From NCBI RefSeq assembly GCF_027946175.1, contig NZ_AP026671.1:930001-994000 (forward strand): a stretch of DNA of 64,000 bases. The letters run 5' to 3'. This document shows, in pieces, positions 29,144 through 40,254 of the stretch (position 1 is the stretch's first letter; each line of letters opens with the position of its first letter). Position numbers and translations under genes: made by a program. Under the pieces are notes generated by a model. It had not been told where the DNA came from. It worked only from the letters and a program-made list of their open reading frames with translations, and made no database searches. The stretch comes from Nitratiruptor tergarcus DSM 16512. GTDB taxonomy: Bacteria; Campylobacterota; Campylobacteria; Campylobacterales; Nitratiruptoraceae.

Positions 29144-29935
29144 CTATTTAAAATCTAGCTTTGCATACATTCCAGGAATGATAGTAGCTTTGTTAGGATT
29201 TTTGAATGAGACTTTTATTTTAAATTTATGCGTCATAGGATTTGCTGCAGGAATGATAGAGGTCACTCTCCCTTCAGCCTCAAAAGCTAGAGAAGGAATA
29301 TACACAGCTACTTTTTGTCCAATCTTTACATTTTTGAGATTACTTTCGCTAATCTCAGCCATTACTTTAAGATTATCGAGTGTTGTAAGTATCATTCCAG
29401 GATATCCAGGAATAGTGAGTTGTCCCTCTTTTACATTATTTTGAATAATTACACCATCATTAGGCGCTTTGATTTTGAGATATTCATATTGATGCAACAC
29501 TTCTGCGAGTTTCGCTTTAGCCATTTGGAGCTGTTTTTTTGCAATCTGTACCATATCTTTTGTATTCTTATACATAAGTTCCATGCGTTCTAGTTCAAAT
29601 TTTGAGACCATACCTTTTGCAAAGAGTCTCTTATGGCGCTCGTAATTTGTTTTTGCAAACATATACATATTATTATTCATTGCAATAGCAAGTCTTGCTT
29701 GAGAAATCATAAGTTCAACTTGCGATTTTGCTAAATCAATCTCTTTTGAATCAATTACATAGAGCACCTCGCCCTTTTTTACCCAGTCACCCTCATGCTT
29801 ATAAACCTTTTTTACAAATCCCATATAGCGAGTACCAAGCATTTTGGTATCATCACTTATCACAGTTCCTGAAAGACTCAATCCTTCTGCATAGAGTGAT
29901 AATGCAAAAAGCATCGCAAATACAATATTTTTCAT
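29144..29935 (-). CDS. RND membrane fusion (periplasmic adaptor) protein
   Basis: The 263-residue HlyD/AcrA-family adaptor joins the inner-membrane pump to the outer-membrane channel. It has a signal peptide (1-16, ending LYA), the first half of the lipoyl domain (GFVKKVYKHEGDWVKKGEVLYVID), a coiled-coil hairpin (about 73-150), the second lipoyl half (YLKIKAPNDGVIIQNNVKEGQ), and a short beta-barrel domain. It is compact relative to AcrA (~400 residues), so the membrane-proximal domain is reduced. It abuts the TolC-like gene. Confidence 0.88.
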   Translation of the reverse strand: MKNIVFAMLFALSLYAEGLSLSGTVISDDTKMLGTRYMGFVKKVYKHEGDWVKKGEVLYVIDSKEIDLAKSQVELMISQARLAIAMNNNMYMFAKTNYERHKRLFAKGMVSKFELERMELMYKNTKDMVQIAKKQLQMAKAKLAEVLHQYEYLKIKAPNDGVIIQNNVKEGQLTIPGYPGMILTTLDNLKVMAEISESNLKNVKIGQKVAVYIPSLAFEAEGRVTSIIPAANPMTHKFKIKVSFKNPNKATIIPGMYAKLDFK

Positions 29936-31354
29936 CTATTCTCCTTTATCCAAAAGACTCTCTAGTTCAAAAACTTTTTCGTTGCGCTCAGTTTTTGTTT
30001 TGAGAAGTTTAAGCAGTACTTGAATCTCTTCAGAATGCTTAATGAGTACATCACTTATTTTACTCAAACCCTCTTTATATTTTTCCACATACATTCTGTA
30101 GATCTCTTTTGCCAATGCATACTGCTTGCTTTGTGCTTTAACATCATAATCTTTACTTTTAACAGCAGTTTTAATCTGATTAATTTTAAGAGCGAGTCCC
30201 CTCTTTGCCAAACTCAACTGCTCATTGACTTTGAGATATTTAATTTTAGCCTGTTCAACTTCTGCTTTTGTTTTTCCACCACTAAAGAGATTCCATTTAA
30301 GCTGCGCACCTACAGTGTAAAAATCTTTATCAAAAAAGTCATTAAAAGGTTTATCATCACTGCTTCCATACTCACCAAATGCACCAATCATCGGATAATA
30401 ACCACTCTTTTGCAATCTTACATTCATTCCCATCATCTTTTTCCCAAGCTTTGCTCTTTTATAGTCAATTGCTTTTTGTACGAGATTATGAGTATCTTCT
30501 TTTGGAAGAGGTGCAAGTTCACTTACATGCACAATACTTGCAACATCTTCTCCGATGAGAAAACTGAGATATTGGTATGCAAGTTCCCTATTGAGTTTTG
30601 CTTGATTAAGGTAACTAAGAACTTCTGCTTTTTTTGCTTGAACCTCTAATACATCTGTCTTTTTCGCATATCCCTCTTGTTTAAAATTTTTAATAATATT
30701 TTCTAGTTTATCCATATTCGATTTCAGTATCTCAAGATTTTTAATGTAATTTTCTACAAGAGTAATATCATAAAAAGTTTTCTTCGTTGCAAAAACCATC
30801 TCATTGACAATTTTTTTAGCTTCGAGATGTTTCATTCTCTCCATCTCTTTGGATATCTTTTTATACATTGTCAGTTTCATTCCAGTATAAAGAGGTATCA
30901 TATACTGTAGTTTTGTTTGAAAATGGTTCCTTGCATCAGGATTGTTGAGATCATTTGGTGCAGTATCTAAGAGCATATTTTGCATTTGAGGATTTGCCAT
31001 CATCTGCGAAAATGTAGCAAAATTACCATTTGCCATGCTAAGGGCTTGAGAGACACCACCTAAAAAGTCTTTAAATCCAAAATCTCTAAAAGTAGCTTCT
31101 CTTGATTGGAGTTTAAATCCAAAGACATTTCCCGCATCATTACTACGCAATGCATTAAAAACAAGGTTTAGAGATCCGTAATTATAGCTTTGAGCAATTT
31201 TCGTATTGAATTTTGCTATTTTTTCCTCAAATTGAGCAATTTTGATATTACTGTTGTTTTTTTTGAGTATTGCAATTGCTTCATCTAATTTAAGGTTTTC
31301 GACTTTAGCAAAAAGCAGTCCTATGGTTAATGTAAGTAGCAAAAGCTTTTTCAT
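29936..31354 (-). CDS. TolC-family outer membrane efflux protein
   Basis: 472 residues with a signal peptide (MKKLLLLTLTIGLLFA), then two repeats of long amphipathic helices typical of the outer-membrane efflux (OEP) family (LDEAIAILKKNN...; KYLKVNEQLSLAKRGLALKINQI). This is the first gene of the tripartite efflux operon. GGAGGG precedes the ATG. A -10 box and a 12-bp palindrome lie upstream (31390-31409). Confidence 0.88.
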   Translation of the reverse strand: MKKLLLLTLTIGLLFAKVENLKLDEAIAILKKNNSNIKIAQFEEKIAKFNTKIAQSYNYGSLNLVFNALRSNDAGNVFGFKLQSREATFRDFGFKDFLGGVSQALSMANGNFATFSQMMANPQMQNMLLDTAPNDLNNPDARNHFQTKLQYMIPLYTGMKLTMYKKISKEMERMKHLEAKKIVNEMVFATKKTFYDITLVENYIKNLEILKSNMDKLENIIKNFKQEGYAKKTDVLEVQAKKAEVLSYLNQAKLNRELAYQYLSFLIGEDVASIVHVSELAPLPKEDTHNLVQKAIDYKRAKLGKKMMGMNVRLQKSGYYPMIGAFGEYGSSDDKPFNDFFDKDFYTVGAQLKWNLFSGGKTKAEVEQAKIKYLKVNEQLSLAKRGLALKINQIKTAVKSKDYDVKAQSKQYALAKEIYRMYVEKYKEGLSKISDVLIKHSEEIQVLLKLLKTKTERNEKVFELESLLDKGE

Positions 31355-31389
31355 AATCCCTCCAGAGATTGAAAAAAATTATTGACAAG

Positions 31390-31409
31390 ATTATATAAAG
31401 TTATAACTT
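31390..31409 (-). promoter_or_regulatory. Promoter and candidate operator of the efflux operon
   Basis: On the minus strand a TATAAT box (31390-31395) lies 36 bases before the TolC-like start. Two bases upstream of it is the perfect palindrome AAGTTATAACTT (31398-31409), placed in the -10/-35 spacer where TetR- or MarR-type repressors often bind. No regulator gene is adjacent. Confidence 0.45.
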
Positions 31410-31427
31410 AGTGAAATATTAACTCAT

Positions 31428-31449
31428 ATAAGCAGGAACCCCTGCTTAT
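31428..31449 (-). terminator. Terminator after serA
   Basis: A perfect 9-bp stem (ATAAGCAGG / CCTGCTTAT) with loop AACC overlaps the serA stop codon. The downstream minus-strand sequence is AT-rich but has only a weak T-run. Confidence 0.6.
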
Positions 31450-33041
31450 AAAATTGCGTAGGAGACAGAGAGGCAAGCTTTGAGGTCTGCAAGCTCTTTG
31501 AGTACATCTTTACTTACATCATCATCAACAATTATCACCGCCAAAGCCAGTCCATGATTATCGCGCCCTAACCGAAAATCTGCAATATTAATATTATGTT
31601 TAGCTAAAATCATACCGACCTCTCCAATGACACCTGGCACATCGGTATTTTTAAAAAGGATCATTTTCCCTTTTGGCTCTACATCAAGGGCAAAATGATT
31701 AATATCAACGATTCTTTGTACATTCTCTTCAAAAATCGTTCCACTTATTTCTATGATGTCTCTATCAGTAGTGAGTTTTACTGTTACTTTATTTTTATAA
31801 CCACTTGTTTCAGGATTTTTTTTGCTAAGTATCTCAATCCCACGCTCTTTAGCCACAAATTCTGCATTGACATAATTGATTGTCTCACCTAAAGATTCTT
31901 TAAGTACACCAACTACTGCAAAAGTAATAAGAGATTTTATATACTCTCCAATTTCACCTTCAGCAATGACTTTAATAGATTTATATGCACCCTTATTTAC
32001 TTGTGCAGCCAAAAAACCCATCTTTTGCGTTAATTCCAGATATGGCTTTACAAAAGGAGGCATCTCATCTTCTTTGATTGGAAGATTTAAAGCATTTGGA
32101 TAGCTGATGCCTCTAGCTGCTTCAAGTGCTTGCGTTGCAGCTCCAATAGCAATCTTTTCTTGTGACTCTTCAGTATTTGCACCAAGATGTGGTGTAACTG
32201 TAACATTATCAAGCTCTAAGAGTTTATTGTCAGTTGCAGGCTCCTTCGCAAAAACATCAATTCCAGCAAATTTGATTTTCCCACTTTTCAATCCCTCATA
32301 GAGAGCATCTTCGTTATAAAGGCCACCCCTTGCACAATTGATAAGGATCACACCATCCTTCATCTTTGCGATCTCTTCACGATCAATCATATTGATCGTC
32401 TCTTTTGTTTTTGGTGTGTGTATAGTAATAATATCACATGCTAAAATATCATTGAAATCTGTGGTATATTTTACACCAAGATTTGTTGCTTTTTCTGGTG
32501 AAATATAAGGATCGTACGTGATAACTTCCATCTCAAAAGCTAAAGCGCGTTTTCCCACTCTGCTTCCAATATTACCAAAACCGATAATTCCTAACTTTTT
32601 ACCTTTGAGCTCATTCCCTATCCAAGCTTCTCGCTTCCAAATGCGCTCAAGTTTTAGTTGATTATGTGCATACGGAAAAGCTCGCATACAGCTAAGCATA
32701 TGTGCAAAAGTGAGCTCAACTGCTGCAATTGTGTTCGCAGTAGGAACATTCATGACAATGATCCCGCGTCTACTACACTCTTCCATATCTACATTATCTA
32801 CCCCGACTCCTGCTCGAACTATCGCTTTAAGATTTTTTGCATGCTCCAAAAGCTCTTTATCGACCGGGGTAGAGCTTCGTGTAATGATGACATCAGCGTC
32901 TTTTATCTTCTCATAAAGAGGACCACCTTTTGGTACATCTGCTGCGTTGACATATTCTATATCTTGCTCTTTTGCAAGAATCTCTTCAGCCTTTTTATGC
33001 AAATGATCACATACAACTATCTTTCGTTTGTGCATTCTCAT
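31446..33041 (-). CDS. serA: D-3-phosphoglycerate dehydrogenase
   Basis: First enzyme of serine synthesis. The 531-residue long form has a substrate-binding domain, a Rossmann NAD domain (LGIIGFGNIGSRVGKRA), catalytic Arg/Glu/His regions (INCARGGLYNEDAL; VTPHLGANTEESQ), an ASB domain, and a C-terminal ACT domain (MILFKNTDVPGVIGEVGMIL). The ACT domain suggests serine feedback. It overlaps rpsA by 4 bases and ends the pheS-pheT-aroA-ispH-rpsA-serA run. Confidence 0.96.
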   Translation of the reverse strand: MRMHKRKIVVCDHLHKKAEEILAKEQDIEYVNAADVPKGGPLYEKIKDADVIITRSSTPVDKELLEHAKNLKAIVRAGVGVDNVDMEECSRRGIIVMNVPTANTIAAVELTFAHMLSCMRAFPYAHNQLKLERIWKREAWIGNELKGKKLGIIGFGNIGSRVGKRALAFEMEVITYDPYISPEKATNLGVKYTTDFNDILACDIITIHTPKTKETINMIDREEIAKMKDGVILINCARGGLYNEDALYEGLKSGKIKFAGIDVFAKEPATDNKLLELDNVTVTPHLGANTEESQEKIAIGAATQALEAARGISYPNALNLPIKEDEMPPFVKPYLELTQKMGFLAAQVNKGAYKSIKVIAEGEIGEYIKSLITFAVVGVLKESLGETINYVNAEFVAKERGIEILSKKNPETSGYKNKVTVKLTTDRDIIEISGTIFEENVQRIVDINHFALDVEPKGKMILFKNTDVPGVIGEVGMILAKHNINIADFRLGRDNHGLALAVIIVDDDVSKDVLKELADLKACLSVSYAIL

Positions 33042-34693
33042 CCCTGTCTATCAAGTTTCTCTTTGATAATATCACCAAGAGTTGTACTCTCTTCTTGATT
33101 AATTTCTCGAAGAGCCTCTTTCTCTTTCATCTTTTGGAGTCTTCTAACTGAAACACGAAGACGATTATTCTGCGTATCAAGATAAGAGATTACTCCCTCG
33201 ATTTCATCACCTTTATTGAGTTCCTCTTTTTTTAGTGGAGCAAGATCTTCGTTACGCACAAGAGCATCTACTCCATCTTCAAGCTGTATGAACACACCAA
33301 AATCTTTAATATCACGAACAGTCCCTTTTACTACGTCGCCCACTTTATGTGTTTTTGCAAATTTTTCTAGAGGGCTCTCTTGCAAGGATTTTCTATCAAG
33401 TGAAACGCGCTCTTTCTCTCTGTCTATACGTGCAATTTTTACTTGTGTCGTATCCCCCACATTAAAAAGATCTTTTGCCTTCAAGCCTTTTTCCCAGCCA
33501 AGATCTTGATTATGAAGAAGACCTTCAATTGCCCCAATCTTTACAAAAGCACCAAAATCTGTCAATGAAGTAATTTCTCCCTCGACTACATCGCCCTCTT
33601 TATAGTTTTGCAAAAACTCTTCAAAAGGTTTCGGCAAAAGATTCTTAAGAGATACTCGCAGTTTTCTATTTTCTATATCAATCTCTGTTACTTCAACATC
33701 AATCTGTTCACCCTCTTTTACATACTCACTTGGATGTTTAGGTTTTTTCTCCCACGTCATTTCACTAATATGTAAAAGTCCTTCAATATCATTACCAAGA
33801 TCAACAAAAGCTCCGTAAGGCTCAATATTACTTATAGTGACATTGATAACATCGCCTGGTTCAAGCTCTCCTTTGATCTCTTCCCAAGGATCTGGTTGTG
33901 TAGCTTTAATGGAGAGAGAAAGTCTATTTTTATCGCTCTCATAATTGATAGCTTTTACATTAACTTTATCACCTTCGTTAAAATACTTTGCAGGATTTAC
34001 AGGGCCTTTATAGCTTATTTCATTATAGTGTACTAAACCCTCTACGCCTGGAGCAACTTCTACAAACATACCATAGTTTGTAATTTTTTTCACAGTACCT
34101 TCTACAACCTTATCCTCTTGCATCAATTCATCGATAATCTCTTTTCTCTTTTGTGCAAGCTCTTGAATAAATTTTTTGCGTGAAATAACTATCGAGTCGT
34201 TATTCTCGCCGATTTTGAGTATTTTTGCACTTACTCTTCTTCCAGTATCTGGTTTGTTTTTGAAAAAACTTTGGGAGTTTGGCAAGAAAAATTGTACGCC
34301 TTCATCGTTTTCTACGATATATCCACCTCTATTTTTCCCAACAATTCGTCCTTCAATGACCATATTTTCCAAGTTGTCTTTGTTTGCTTCAATAAAACTC
34401 TTTACTTTCTCTTTTGCAATAGCTTTTTTGTGTGAGATTATTGGACGCTCATTTCTATATCCAGACACCATAACCTTAATTGTATCCCCAGGTTGGTAGA
34501 GAAGATTTCCCTCACTATCTTGAATCTCTTTGATATTCAAAATACCCTCTTGCTTCTCACCCACATCCACCAAAACTCTCTCATTATCTTGTATCTCTAC
34601 AATCACACCATCTATAACTCTTGATTCACTACGTTTATTCTCATGCTCTTCAAGCATTTTTGCAAAGTCTTCGCCTGTATTTTCCATACCCAT
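33038..34693 (-). CDS. rpsA: 30S ribosomal protein S1
   Basis: mRNA-binding ribosomal protein with about six S1/OB repeats, recognisable by repeated VKKITNYGMFVEVAPGVEGLVH-type units at roughly 30-100, 115-180, 200-265, 285-350, 370-435 and 455-520. An ATG at 34711 also opens the frame, but AAAGAGG sits 5 bases before the ATG at 34693. That start gives 551 residues beginning MGMENTGEDFAKML, which I prefer. It is coupled to serA by an ATGA overlap. Confidence 0.95.
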   Translation of the reverse strand: MGMENTGEDFAKMLEEHENKRSESRVIDGVIVEIQDNERVLVDVGEKQEGILNIKEIQDSEGNLLYQPGDTIKVMVSGYRNERPIISHKKAIAKEKVKSFIEANKDNLENMVIEGRIVGKNRGGYIVENDEGVQFFLPNSQSFFKNKPDTGRRVSAKILKIGENNDSIVISRKKFIQELAQKRKEIIDELMQEDKVVEGTVKKITNYGMFVEVAPGVEGLVHYNEISYKGPVNPAKYFNEGDKVNVKAINYESDKNRLSLSIKATQPDPWEEIKGELEPGDVINVTISNIEPYGAFVDLGNDIEGLLHISEMTWEKKPKHPSEYVKEGEQIDVEVTEIDIENRKLRVSLKNLLPKPFEEFLQNYKEGDVVEGEITSLTDFGAFVKIGAIEGLLHNQDLGWEKGLKAKDLFNVGDTTQVKIARIDREKERVSLDRKSLQESPLEKFAKTHKVGDVVKGTVRDIKDFGVFIQLEDGVDALVRNEDLAPLKKEELNKGDEIEGVISYLDTQNNRLRVSVRRLQKMKEKEALREINQEESTTLGDIIKEKLDRQG

Positions 34694-34743
34694 GTTTACC
34701 TCTTTTTCCATAATTTGCTTTTCCCTTGATAAAATTTTGCTAA

Positions 34744-35577
34744 TTATACTTTAATTTTCTTTATCTTTTCTATAACTTCTTCAATAATCCAGTTTGGAGT
34801 AGATGCACCAGCAGTTATACCACAAAGTTTTTTCCCCTCAAACCATAATGGTTGAATCTCCTCTTTATTTTCTATAAGATAACTATCTGGACAATTCTCT
34901 TTACAAATTCTAAAAAGCTGCTTGGTATTAGAAGAGTTTTTCCCTCCTATAACTATCATCACATCAGCCTCTTTACTCAACTCTCTTGCAGCGCTTTGGT
35001 TTTCAAATGTGGCATTGCAAATAGTATTAAAAACTCTCACCTCTTTTTTGTGTTGCATCAAGAAATTTACTATTTTTGCATACTCTTCAAATTTTCTCGT
35101 AGTCTGCGCAACTGTTGCTACTTTCTCTTTGAGTTTTGATAATTGAGGTTCAAGCTCTGCAACATCCAAAACTACAATAGGATCTTTTGCATAACTCATA
35201 ACACCTTTAATCTCTGGATGATTGCGATCTCCAAAAATAACAATGCTATACCCCTCTTCGCTCATCTTTTCTACAATCTCTTGCGGTTTTGTCACAAAAG
35301 GACATGTAGCATTAACAACTTCAACATTTTTCTCTTTTAATATCTGAAGCTTATCTTTGGGGATACCGTGTGTGCGGACAATGACTTTGCTATTTTCTTC
35401 TACTTCATCTATATCTTCTACAAGCCCTACATTGAAATTTTTTTTGAGTCTTTCTATCTCATTTTTATTATGAATCAAAGGTCCAAATGTTACGCTATCG
35501 GGACTCTCTTCAGCAATTTTAATAGCTCTTTTGACACCAAAACAAAAACCGTAATTTTGTGCTAATTTAATCTCCAC
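34744..35577 (-). CDS. ispH: 4-hydroxy-3-methylbut-2-enyl diphosphate reductase
   Basis: Last step of the non-mevalonate isoprenoid pathway; a [4Fe-4S] enzyme. The 277-residue protein has the three cluster cysteines in [12 protein letters not shown] (C12), NATCPFVTK and [11 protein letters not shown], plus the family histidines in VRTHGIP and DRNHPEIKG, and the SSNTKQL loop. It overlaps aroA by 11 bases. Confidence 0.97.
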   Translation of the reverse strand: MEIKLAQNYGFCFGVKRAIKIAEESPDSVTFGPLIHNKNEIERLKKNFNVGLVEDIDEVEENSKVIVRTHGIPKDKLQILKEKNVEVVNATCPFVTKPQEIVEKMSEEGYSIVIFGDRNHPEIKGVMSYAKDPIVVLDVAELEPQLSKLKEKVATVAQTTRKFEEYAKIVNFLMQHKKEVRVFNTICNATFENQSAARELSKEADVMIVIGGKNSSNTKQLFRICKENCPDSYLIENKEEIQPLWFEGKKLCGITAGASTPNWIIEEVIEKIKKIKV

Positions 35578-36868
35578 GTTCTACCTCGGTAATTTTTTGT
35601 AACAGTTCCACAAAATTTGGAAAAGATGTAGCAATACACTCTATATCCTCTATCTCCATTCCCGCTAACAATCCAGCTATAGCAAAACTCATAGCAATAC
35701 GATGATCTCCATAGCTGTCAATAACAGCTTTTTGTAACTTGCCACCTCTTATCTCATATCCATCTTCATACTCTTCCACGCTTATACCACATTTGCGCAA
35801 ATTCTCTACAACACTTTTTATACGATCACTCTCTTTTACCCGCAGCTCTTTAGCATTTTTAACTCTGCTTACTCCCTCAGCTACAGCCATCGCAATTGCA
35901 AGAGCTGGCAATTCATCAATGAGCCATGAGATATGCTCACTTACTTCTACCCCTTGAAGTTTTTCTCCACATACTCTAATGTCCCCAATAGGCTCGTAGA
36001 TATTCTCTTTTTGCATATATTCTACTTTTGCACCCATTTTTTGTAAAACTTTGAATGCTTCAATGCGTGTAGGATTGAGAGTAATATTTTTAAGTAGTAC
36101 ACAGCTACCTGGCATAATTGCAGCTGCAACAGCAAAGAAAAAGGCACTAGATGGATCAGATGGAATGGTTATGTCAAGAGGTTCTAGTGGAGCCTTTAAA
36201 GGTTCAATCTCTACAAAATATTTTCCATGTCGATATTCACTTTTTATATTTGCTCCCATACCCCGCAGCATTCTTTCTGTATGGTCGCGGCTGAGTTCTG
36301 GCTCAGAATAGCTGCTTGCTTCCTTAGCTCGCAATCCTGCTAAAATCAAAGCGCTTTTGACTTGCGCAGAAGCTATGGGACTTTCATAAAAAAAAGATTC
36401 TAAATATGTATTGCCTCGGATTGCCAATGGAGCTTTATTCCCCTCTTCTCTCCCATCAATTTTCGCACCAATTGAGCGCAAAGGTTTCGCAACACGTGCC
36501 ATTGGACGATTACGGAGATACTTATCTCCACTGAGGACAAAAAAACCCTCAACACCTGCCAAAAATCCACAGTAAAGTCGCATACCTGTACCACTATTTC
36601 CACAATCTAATACATCATCAGGCTCTACAATATTTTTTGGAGGCTCTATCTTAATAACATCACCCTCTTCAACCTTTGCTCCAAGCTTTTTGACAATTTG
36701 CAGCGTATTGAGGGTATCTTCAGCCTTCAAAAAATTTCTAATTTTTGAAGGCTTATCACTCAAAAGCGAAAACATCGCTGCTCTATGGGAAATAGACTTA
36801 TCTGGTGCAATTTCTGCTATTTCAATATTGAAACTATCTTTCTTTGGTGCTATTTTCAATCTGCTCAT
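35567..36868 (-). CDS. aroA: 3-phosphoshikimate 1-carboxyvinyltransferase (EPSP synthase)
   Basis: Sixth step of the shikimate pathway. 433 residues with [13 protein letters not shown] at about 22, [17 protein letters not shown] near 89 (the EPSP signature), the RNRPMARV and LRVKESDRI motifs, and [15 protein letters not shown] near the C-terminus. ATGA overlap with pheT, 11-base overlap with ispH. Confidence 0.97.
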   Translation of the reverse strand: MSRLKIAPKKDSFNIEIAEIAPDKSISHRAAMFSLLSDKPSKIRNFLKAEDTLNTLQIVKKLGAKVEEGDVIKIEPPKNIVEPDDVLDCGNSGTGMRLYCGFLAGVEGFFVLSGDKYLRNRPMARVAKPLRSIGAKIDGREEGNKAPLAIRGNTYLESFFYESPIASAQVKSALILAGLRAKEASSYSEPELSRDHTERMLRGMGANIKSEYRHGKYFVEIEPLKAPLEPLDITIPSDPSSAFFFAVAAAIMPGSCVLLKNITLNPTRIEAFKVLQKMGAKVEYMQKENIYEPIGDIRVCGEKLQGVEVSEHISWLIDELPALAIAMAVAEGVSRVKNAKELRVKESDRIKSVVENLRKCGISVEEYEDGYEIRGGKLQKAVIDSYGDHRIAMSFAIAGLLAGMEIEDIECIATSFPNFVELLQKITEVERGD

Positions 36869-39192
36869 CGCAATTCCACATTAAAACTCTTTTGAAGAGT
36901 TTGCAATATATTTTCCATAATAGCAGCAATCTCCTCTTCACTTAAAGTTTTTTCATCTGATTGCACCACAAACCGGATTGTTAAAGAGAGTTTGTCTCCC
37001 AGCTTCTCATCCTGATATGTAGCGATAGGATAGAATCTTTTGATCTCATGTGGTAAAGACTCTTGCAACACTTCTTTAATCTGTGCAAATGTTAAATTCT
37101 TATCAATCAATATACTCAAATCACGAAAAGCCATCTGGTAGATAGAATACTCTTTTGCTTTTGGATATGTAAGTGAAAGTTTTTGCATATCAATTTCTGC
37201 AATGTATGTAGGTGGCAACTCCATCTCTTCTTGAATAGATAGATGCAGCTTATATGCAATCCCAATCTCTTGTTCGTTTTTTATAATAGCTGCACACTGA
37301 TATGGATGTAAAAGGCTTGTAGTTGCCTCACATTGATGTAGCTCTACATCGCCAAAAATATGTCCGAGATCATCGGCAAATGTTCCAAAATCTACACTTA
37401 AAGGTTTGCCACTATTTTGAAGAGTATCTGGCTCTTTAGCACCACTAAAAATAAGAGCTAAAGCAGGCTTTTCGTTGCGTTCTTTATCAAATATTGAACC
37501 TATCTCAAAAAGCTTAACTCTCTTACTTCCATTTTTAAAGTTATTGGCCACTTGCATTAAGAGATTTGGAACAAGTGATGTGCGCAGTGTATTGAGTTCA
37601 CTCGTAATAGGATTAATAATATCAAGCTCCTCTTTGACTCGTGGCAGACCAAGTTTTTCCAAAAGTTTACTGTCAGTAAAAAGATAACTGATAGTTTCAA
37701 AATATCCCGCACCAACAAGCAGTGTACGTAACTGTTTACCTTCCTGATAGCGTTGATAAGCAGCATTAATTCTGTTTTTCTCTTCTACTTTTAAAGGCTT
37801 AGCATGAATATTATCAATTCCGTAAATTCTTACAATCTCTTCAGCAACATCTTGGAGATTAAAAATATCATGTCTGTAAACAGGAGCTTTTACAACCATG
37901 AGATCTTCACTAAAATTTACTATTGTAAATCCCAAAGCTTTGAGTATCTCTACAATTTCTGTTCTTTCTATCTCATCGCCTATCAAAGCTGTGAGGGCTG
38001 GAAACTCTATTTTGATACCAGGCCTTTCTAACTCTTTATGAATCTCATGGGATCCAGTATAAAATTTCAAATCTTTATAGTATTTTTGTAAAACCATTTT
38101 CGCATATGTAGCACCAATTTCTAGTTGCGGATCACTTCCTCTACTACTACGATAATAGCTCCAATCATTTTTAATTGGAGCTTCATACATTTTTTTTGCA
38201 ATAGTTTCTGGATCGATATAGCTCATTTCTAAAACAATTGTTTTCTCATCTTTTGTAGGTTTTGATTTGTCAAACTGGTATACTCCTATAATACTCGCCT
38301 TTTGTATACCATAAACAGATTCATACCCTTTTTCATCCTCTTTGACTACAATTTTAGGCTCTTCATCCTCAAAAATACTATATCCATATAGTCTCGTAAT
38401 CACTCCCGTAGCATGAGTTACATAATATCCAAACTCTTCAGCCTCATTTGTAAAAGATTCGCCGCACAAAGCCACACGAAAACGCACTATAAAAGGGTTA
38501 TGAAAACTCTCTTTTTCAAAAGCTTTATATAATAGATTTGATTGAATCTCTTTTGCTGGCTCAAAATTGAGTAGTCTTCCAATCCCCATTTGGAGATTTT
38601 GTACCTCTTCTAAAGAGGGTTCTTTTACGCTTCTTTTCAATGCTGCAGCCAACTCTCTTGCAATACCTAAAACACTGAGACAATCACCTCGATTAGCAGT
38701 AAGTTCTATATCGATAATAGTATCTTGAAAAAATGGGTAGCTTTGCAACTCTTTACCGAGTTTAAGTTCACCTATACTCTCATCAAGCACCATAATACCA
38801 TCTTCCATCTTTGGAAGCCCTAGTTCACTTGACGAGCAGATCATTCCAAAACTCTCTACCCCACGAAGTTTTGCTGGCTTTATTGCAAAATCTCCTGGTA
38901 GTATAGCTCCCACTTTAGCAACAGCCACATATTCAGCATCCACTACATTTTTTGCGCCACAAACAATTTGAAGCTCTTCATCTCCTACATCGACTTGACA
39001 CAGATTAAGCTTATCTGCATTGGGATGTTTTTGACACGACAAGACCTTTCCTACTACTACATTGGCAGGTATATTAATATTTTTGACTTCTGCTACCTCT
39101 AGTCCAATACGATTAAGAGTTTTTACAAGTTCTTCAACAGAGATATCTTCAATATCTATCCATTCGTTTAACCATCTTTTTGTTACTATCAT
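36865..39192 (-). CDS. pheT: Phenylalanine-tRNA ligase beta subunit
   Basis: 775 residues with an N-terminal tRNA-binding (EMAP/OB) domain ([17 protein letters not shown]), B3/B4 editing domain, B5 domain, core ([16 protein letters not shown]) and a C-terminal ferredoxin-like anticodon-binding domain ([17 protein letters not shown]). It overlaps pheS by 4 bases. Confidence 0.97.
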   Translation of the reverse strand: MIVTKRWLNEWIDIEDISVEELVKTLNRIGLEVAEVKNINIPANVVVGKVLSCQKHPNADKLNLCQVDVGDEELQIVCGAKNVVDAEYVAVAKVGAILPGDFAIKPAKLRGVESFGMICSSSELGLPKMEDGIMVLDESIGELKLGKELQSYPFFQDTIIDIELTANRGDCLSVLGIARELAAALKRSVKEPSLEEVQNLQMGIGRLLNFEPAKEIQSNLLYKAFEKESFHNPFIVRFRVALCGESFTNEAEEFGYYVTHATGVITRLYGYSIFEDEEPKIVVKEDEKGYESVYGIQKASIIGVYQFDKSKPTKDEKTIVLEMSYIDPETIAKKMYEAPIKNDWSYYRSSRGSDPQLEIGATYAKMVLQKYYKDLKFYTGSHEIHKELERPGIKIEFPALTALIGDEIERTEIVEILKALGFTIVNFSEDLMVVKAPVYRHDIFNLQDVAEEIVRIYGIDNIHAKPLKVEEKNRINAAYQRYQEGKQLRTLLVGAGYFETISYLFTDSKLLEKLGLPRVKEELDIINPITSELNTLRTSLVPNLLMQVANNFKNGSKRVKLFEIGSIFDKERNEKPALALIFSGAKEPDTLQNSGKPLSVDFGTFADDLGHIFGDVELHQCEATTSLLHPYQCAAIIKNEQEIGIAYKLHLSIQEEMELPPTYIAEIDMQKLSLTYPKAKEYSIYQMAFRDLSILIDKNLTFAQIKEVLQESLPHEIKRFYPIATYQDEKLGDKLSLTIRFVVQSDEKTLSEEEIAAIMENILQTLQKSFNVELR

Positions 39193-40181
39193 CTAAACTG
39201 CTCCAATAGACGCAAATCTCCTTCAAAAAGGCTACGCAAATCACCAATTCTATGAATAAGCATAGCAAATCTCTCTACACCTAAACCAAATGCATAGCCA
39301 CTGACATCTTCATACCCTACAGCCTCAAAGACATGCGGATCTACCATCCCACATCCAAGCACTTCTAACCATCCAGTTTGAGAGCAAACACGACACCCCT
39401 CACCTTCACAAAATATACAACTTATATCCACTTCAGCACTAGGTTCAGTAAAAGGGAAAAAACTTGGGCGAAAGCGTACATCAACATCACCAAACATATA
39501 ATGCAAAAAATCTTGTAATAAAAATTTTAAATTAGCAAAGCTCACTGCTCCCTTTTCATCGACCACTAATCCTTCTACCTGATGGAACATCGGAGTGTGT
39601 GTAAGATCAAAATCTCTGCGAAAAACTGCTCCAGGGCTAATCATACGAATAGGTGGTTTTTGATTTTGCATTGTCCGTATCTGTACAGGAGAGGTGTGCG
39701 TACGTAACAATTTTCCATCTTTAAAATAGAATGTATCTTGCATATCTCTTGCTGGATGATATTTTGGAAGATTGAGTGCTTCAAAATTGTGAAAATCATC
39801 TTCCACCAAAGGACCTGTTTCTATAGCATAATTAAGGGCTATAAAATAGTCTATAATCTTATCCATTGTATAATTTACTGGATGCATTGCACCTTTGAGG
39901 CTACGAGGAGAATAGAGCGATACATCTACATAATCTTCTTGAAGTTTTTGCTGTATCGCTTTTTGCAATAGATCATCTTTCTTTGCTTGCAAAAGTGAAT
40001 AAAGAGAGTTTTTGGCTTTATTTAGATCCTTTGCTACTTGTGGTTTTTCTTCATTTGGCACATTTTTAAGCTTTTCAAACTCTTTAGCAAAATAGCCCTT
40101 TTTACCAAAAAGCTCAATCCTGATTTTTTCTAATTCATCTAGCGACTGACATTGCGCTATGATTGTTTGCCAATCTTGCAA
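39189..40181 (-). CDS. pheS: Phenylalanine-tRNA ligase alpha subunit
   Basis: Catalytic class II synthetase subunit, 330 residues, with an N-terminal coiled coil (about 1-85), [12 protein letters not shown], motif 2 ([26 protein letters not shown]) and motif 3 ([14 protein letters not shown]). The start is a TTG at 40181, decided by AAAGAGGTGA about 5 bases upstream. It is the first gene of the pheS-to-serA operon and diverges from hinT. Confidence 0.97.
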   Translation of the reverse strand: MQDWQTIIAQCQSLDELEKIRIELFGKKGYFAKEFEKLKNVPNEEKPQVAKDLNKAKNSLYSLLQAKKDDLLQKAIQQKLQEDYVDVSLYSPRSLKGAMHPVNYTMDKIIDYFIALNYAIETGPLVEDDFHNFEALNLPKYHPARDMQDTFYFKDGKLLRTHTSPVQIRTMQNQKPPIRMISPGAVFRRDFDLTHTPMFHQVEGLVVDEKGAVSFANLKFLLQDFLHYMFGDVDVRFRPSFFPFTEPSAEVDISCIFCEGEGCRVCSQTGWLEVLGCGMVDPHVFEAVGYEDVSGYAFGLGVERFAMLIHRIGDLRSLFEGDLRLLEQFR

Positions 40182-40208
40182 ATATCACCTCTTTAAATTT
40201 TTTTGAAG

Positions 40209-40247
40209 TATAATAATACAATAATGATTATAAAAAGATAAGGGAGG
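40209..40247 (+). promoter_or_regulatory. Promoter and ribosome site of hinT
   Basis: TATAAT at 40209-40214 lies 40 bases before the ATG. A very strong AAGGGAGG Shine-Dalgarno at 40240-40247 is 7 bases from the start. The divergent pheS promoter must lie in the same short gap (TATTAT-like boxes on the minus strand). Confidence 0.5.
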
Positions 40248-40254
40248 CAAATTT

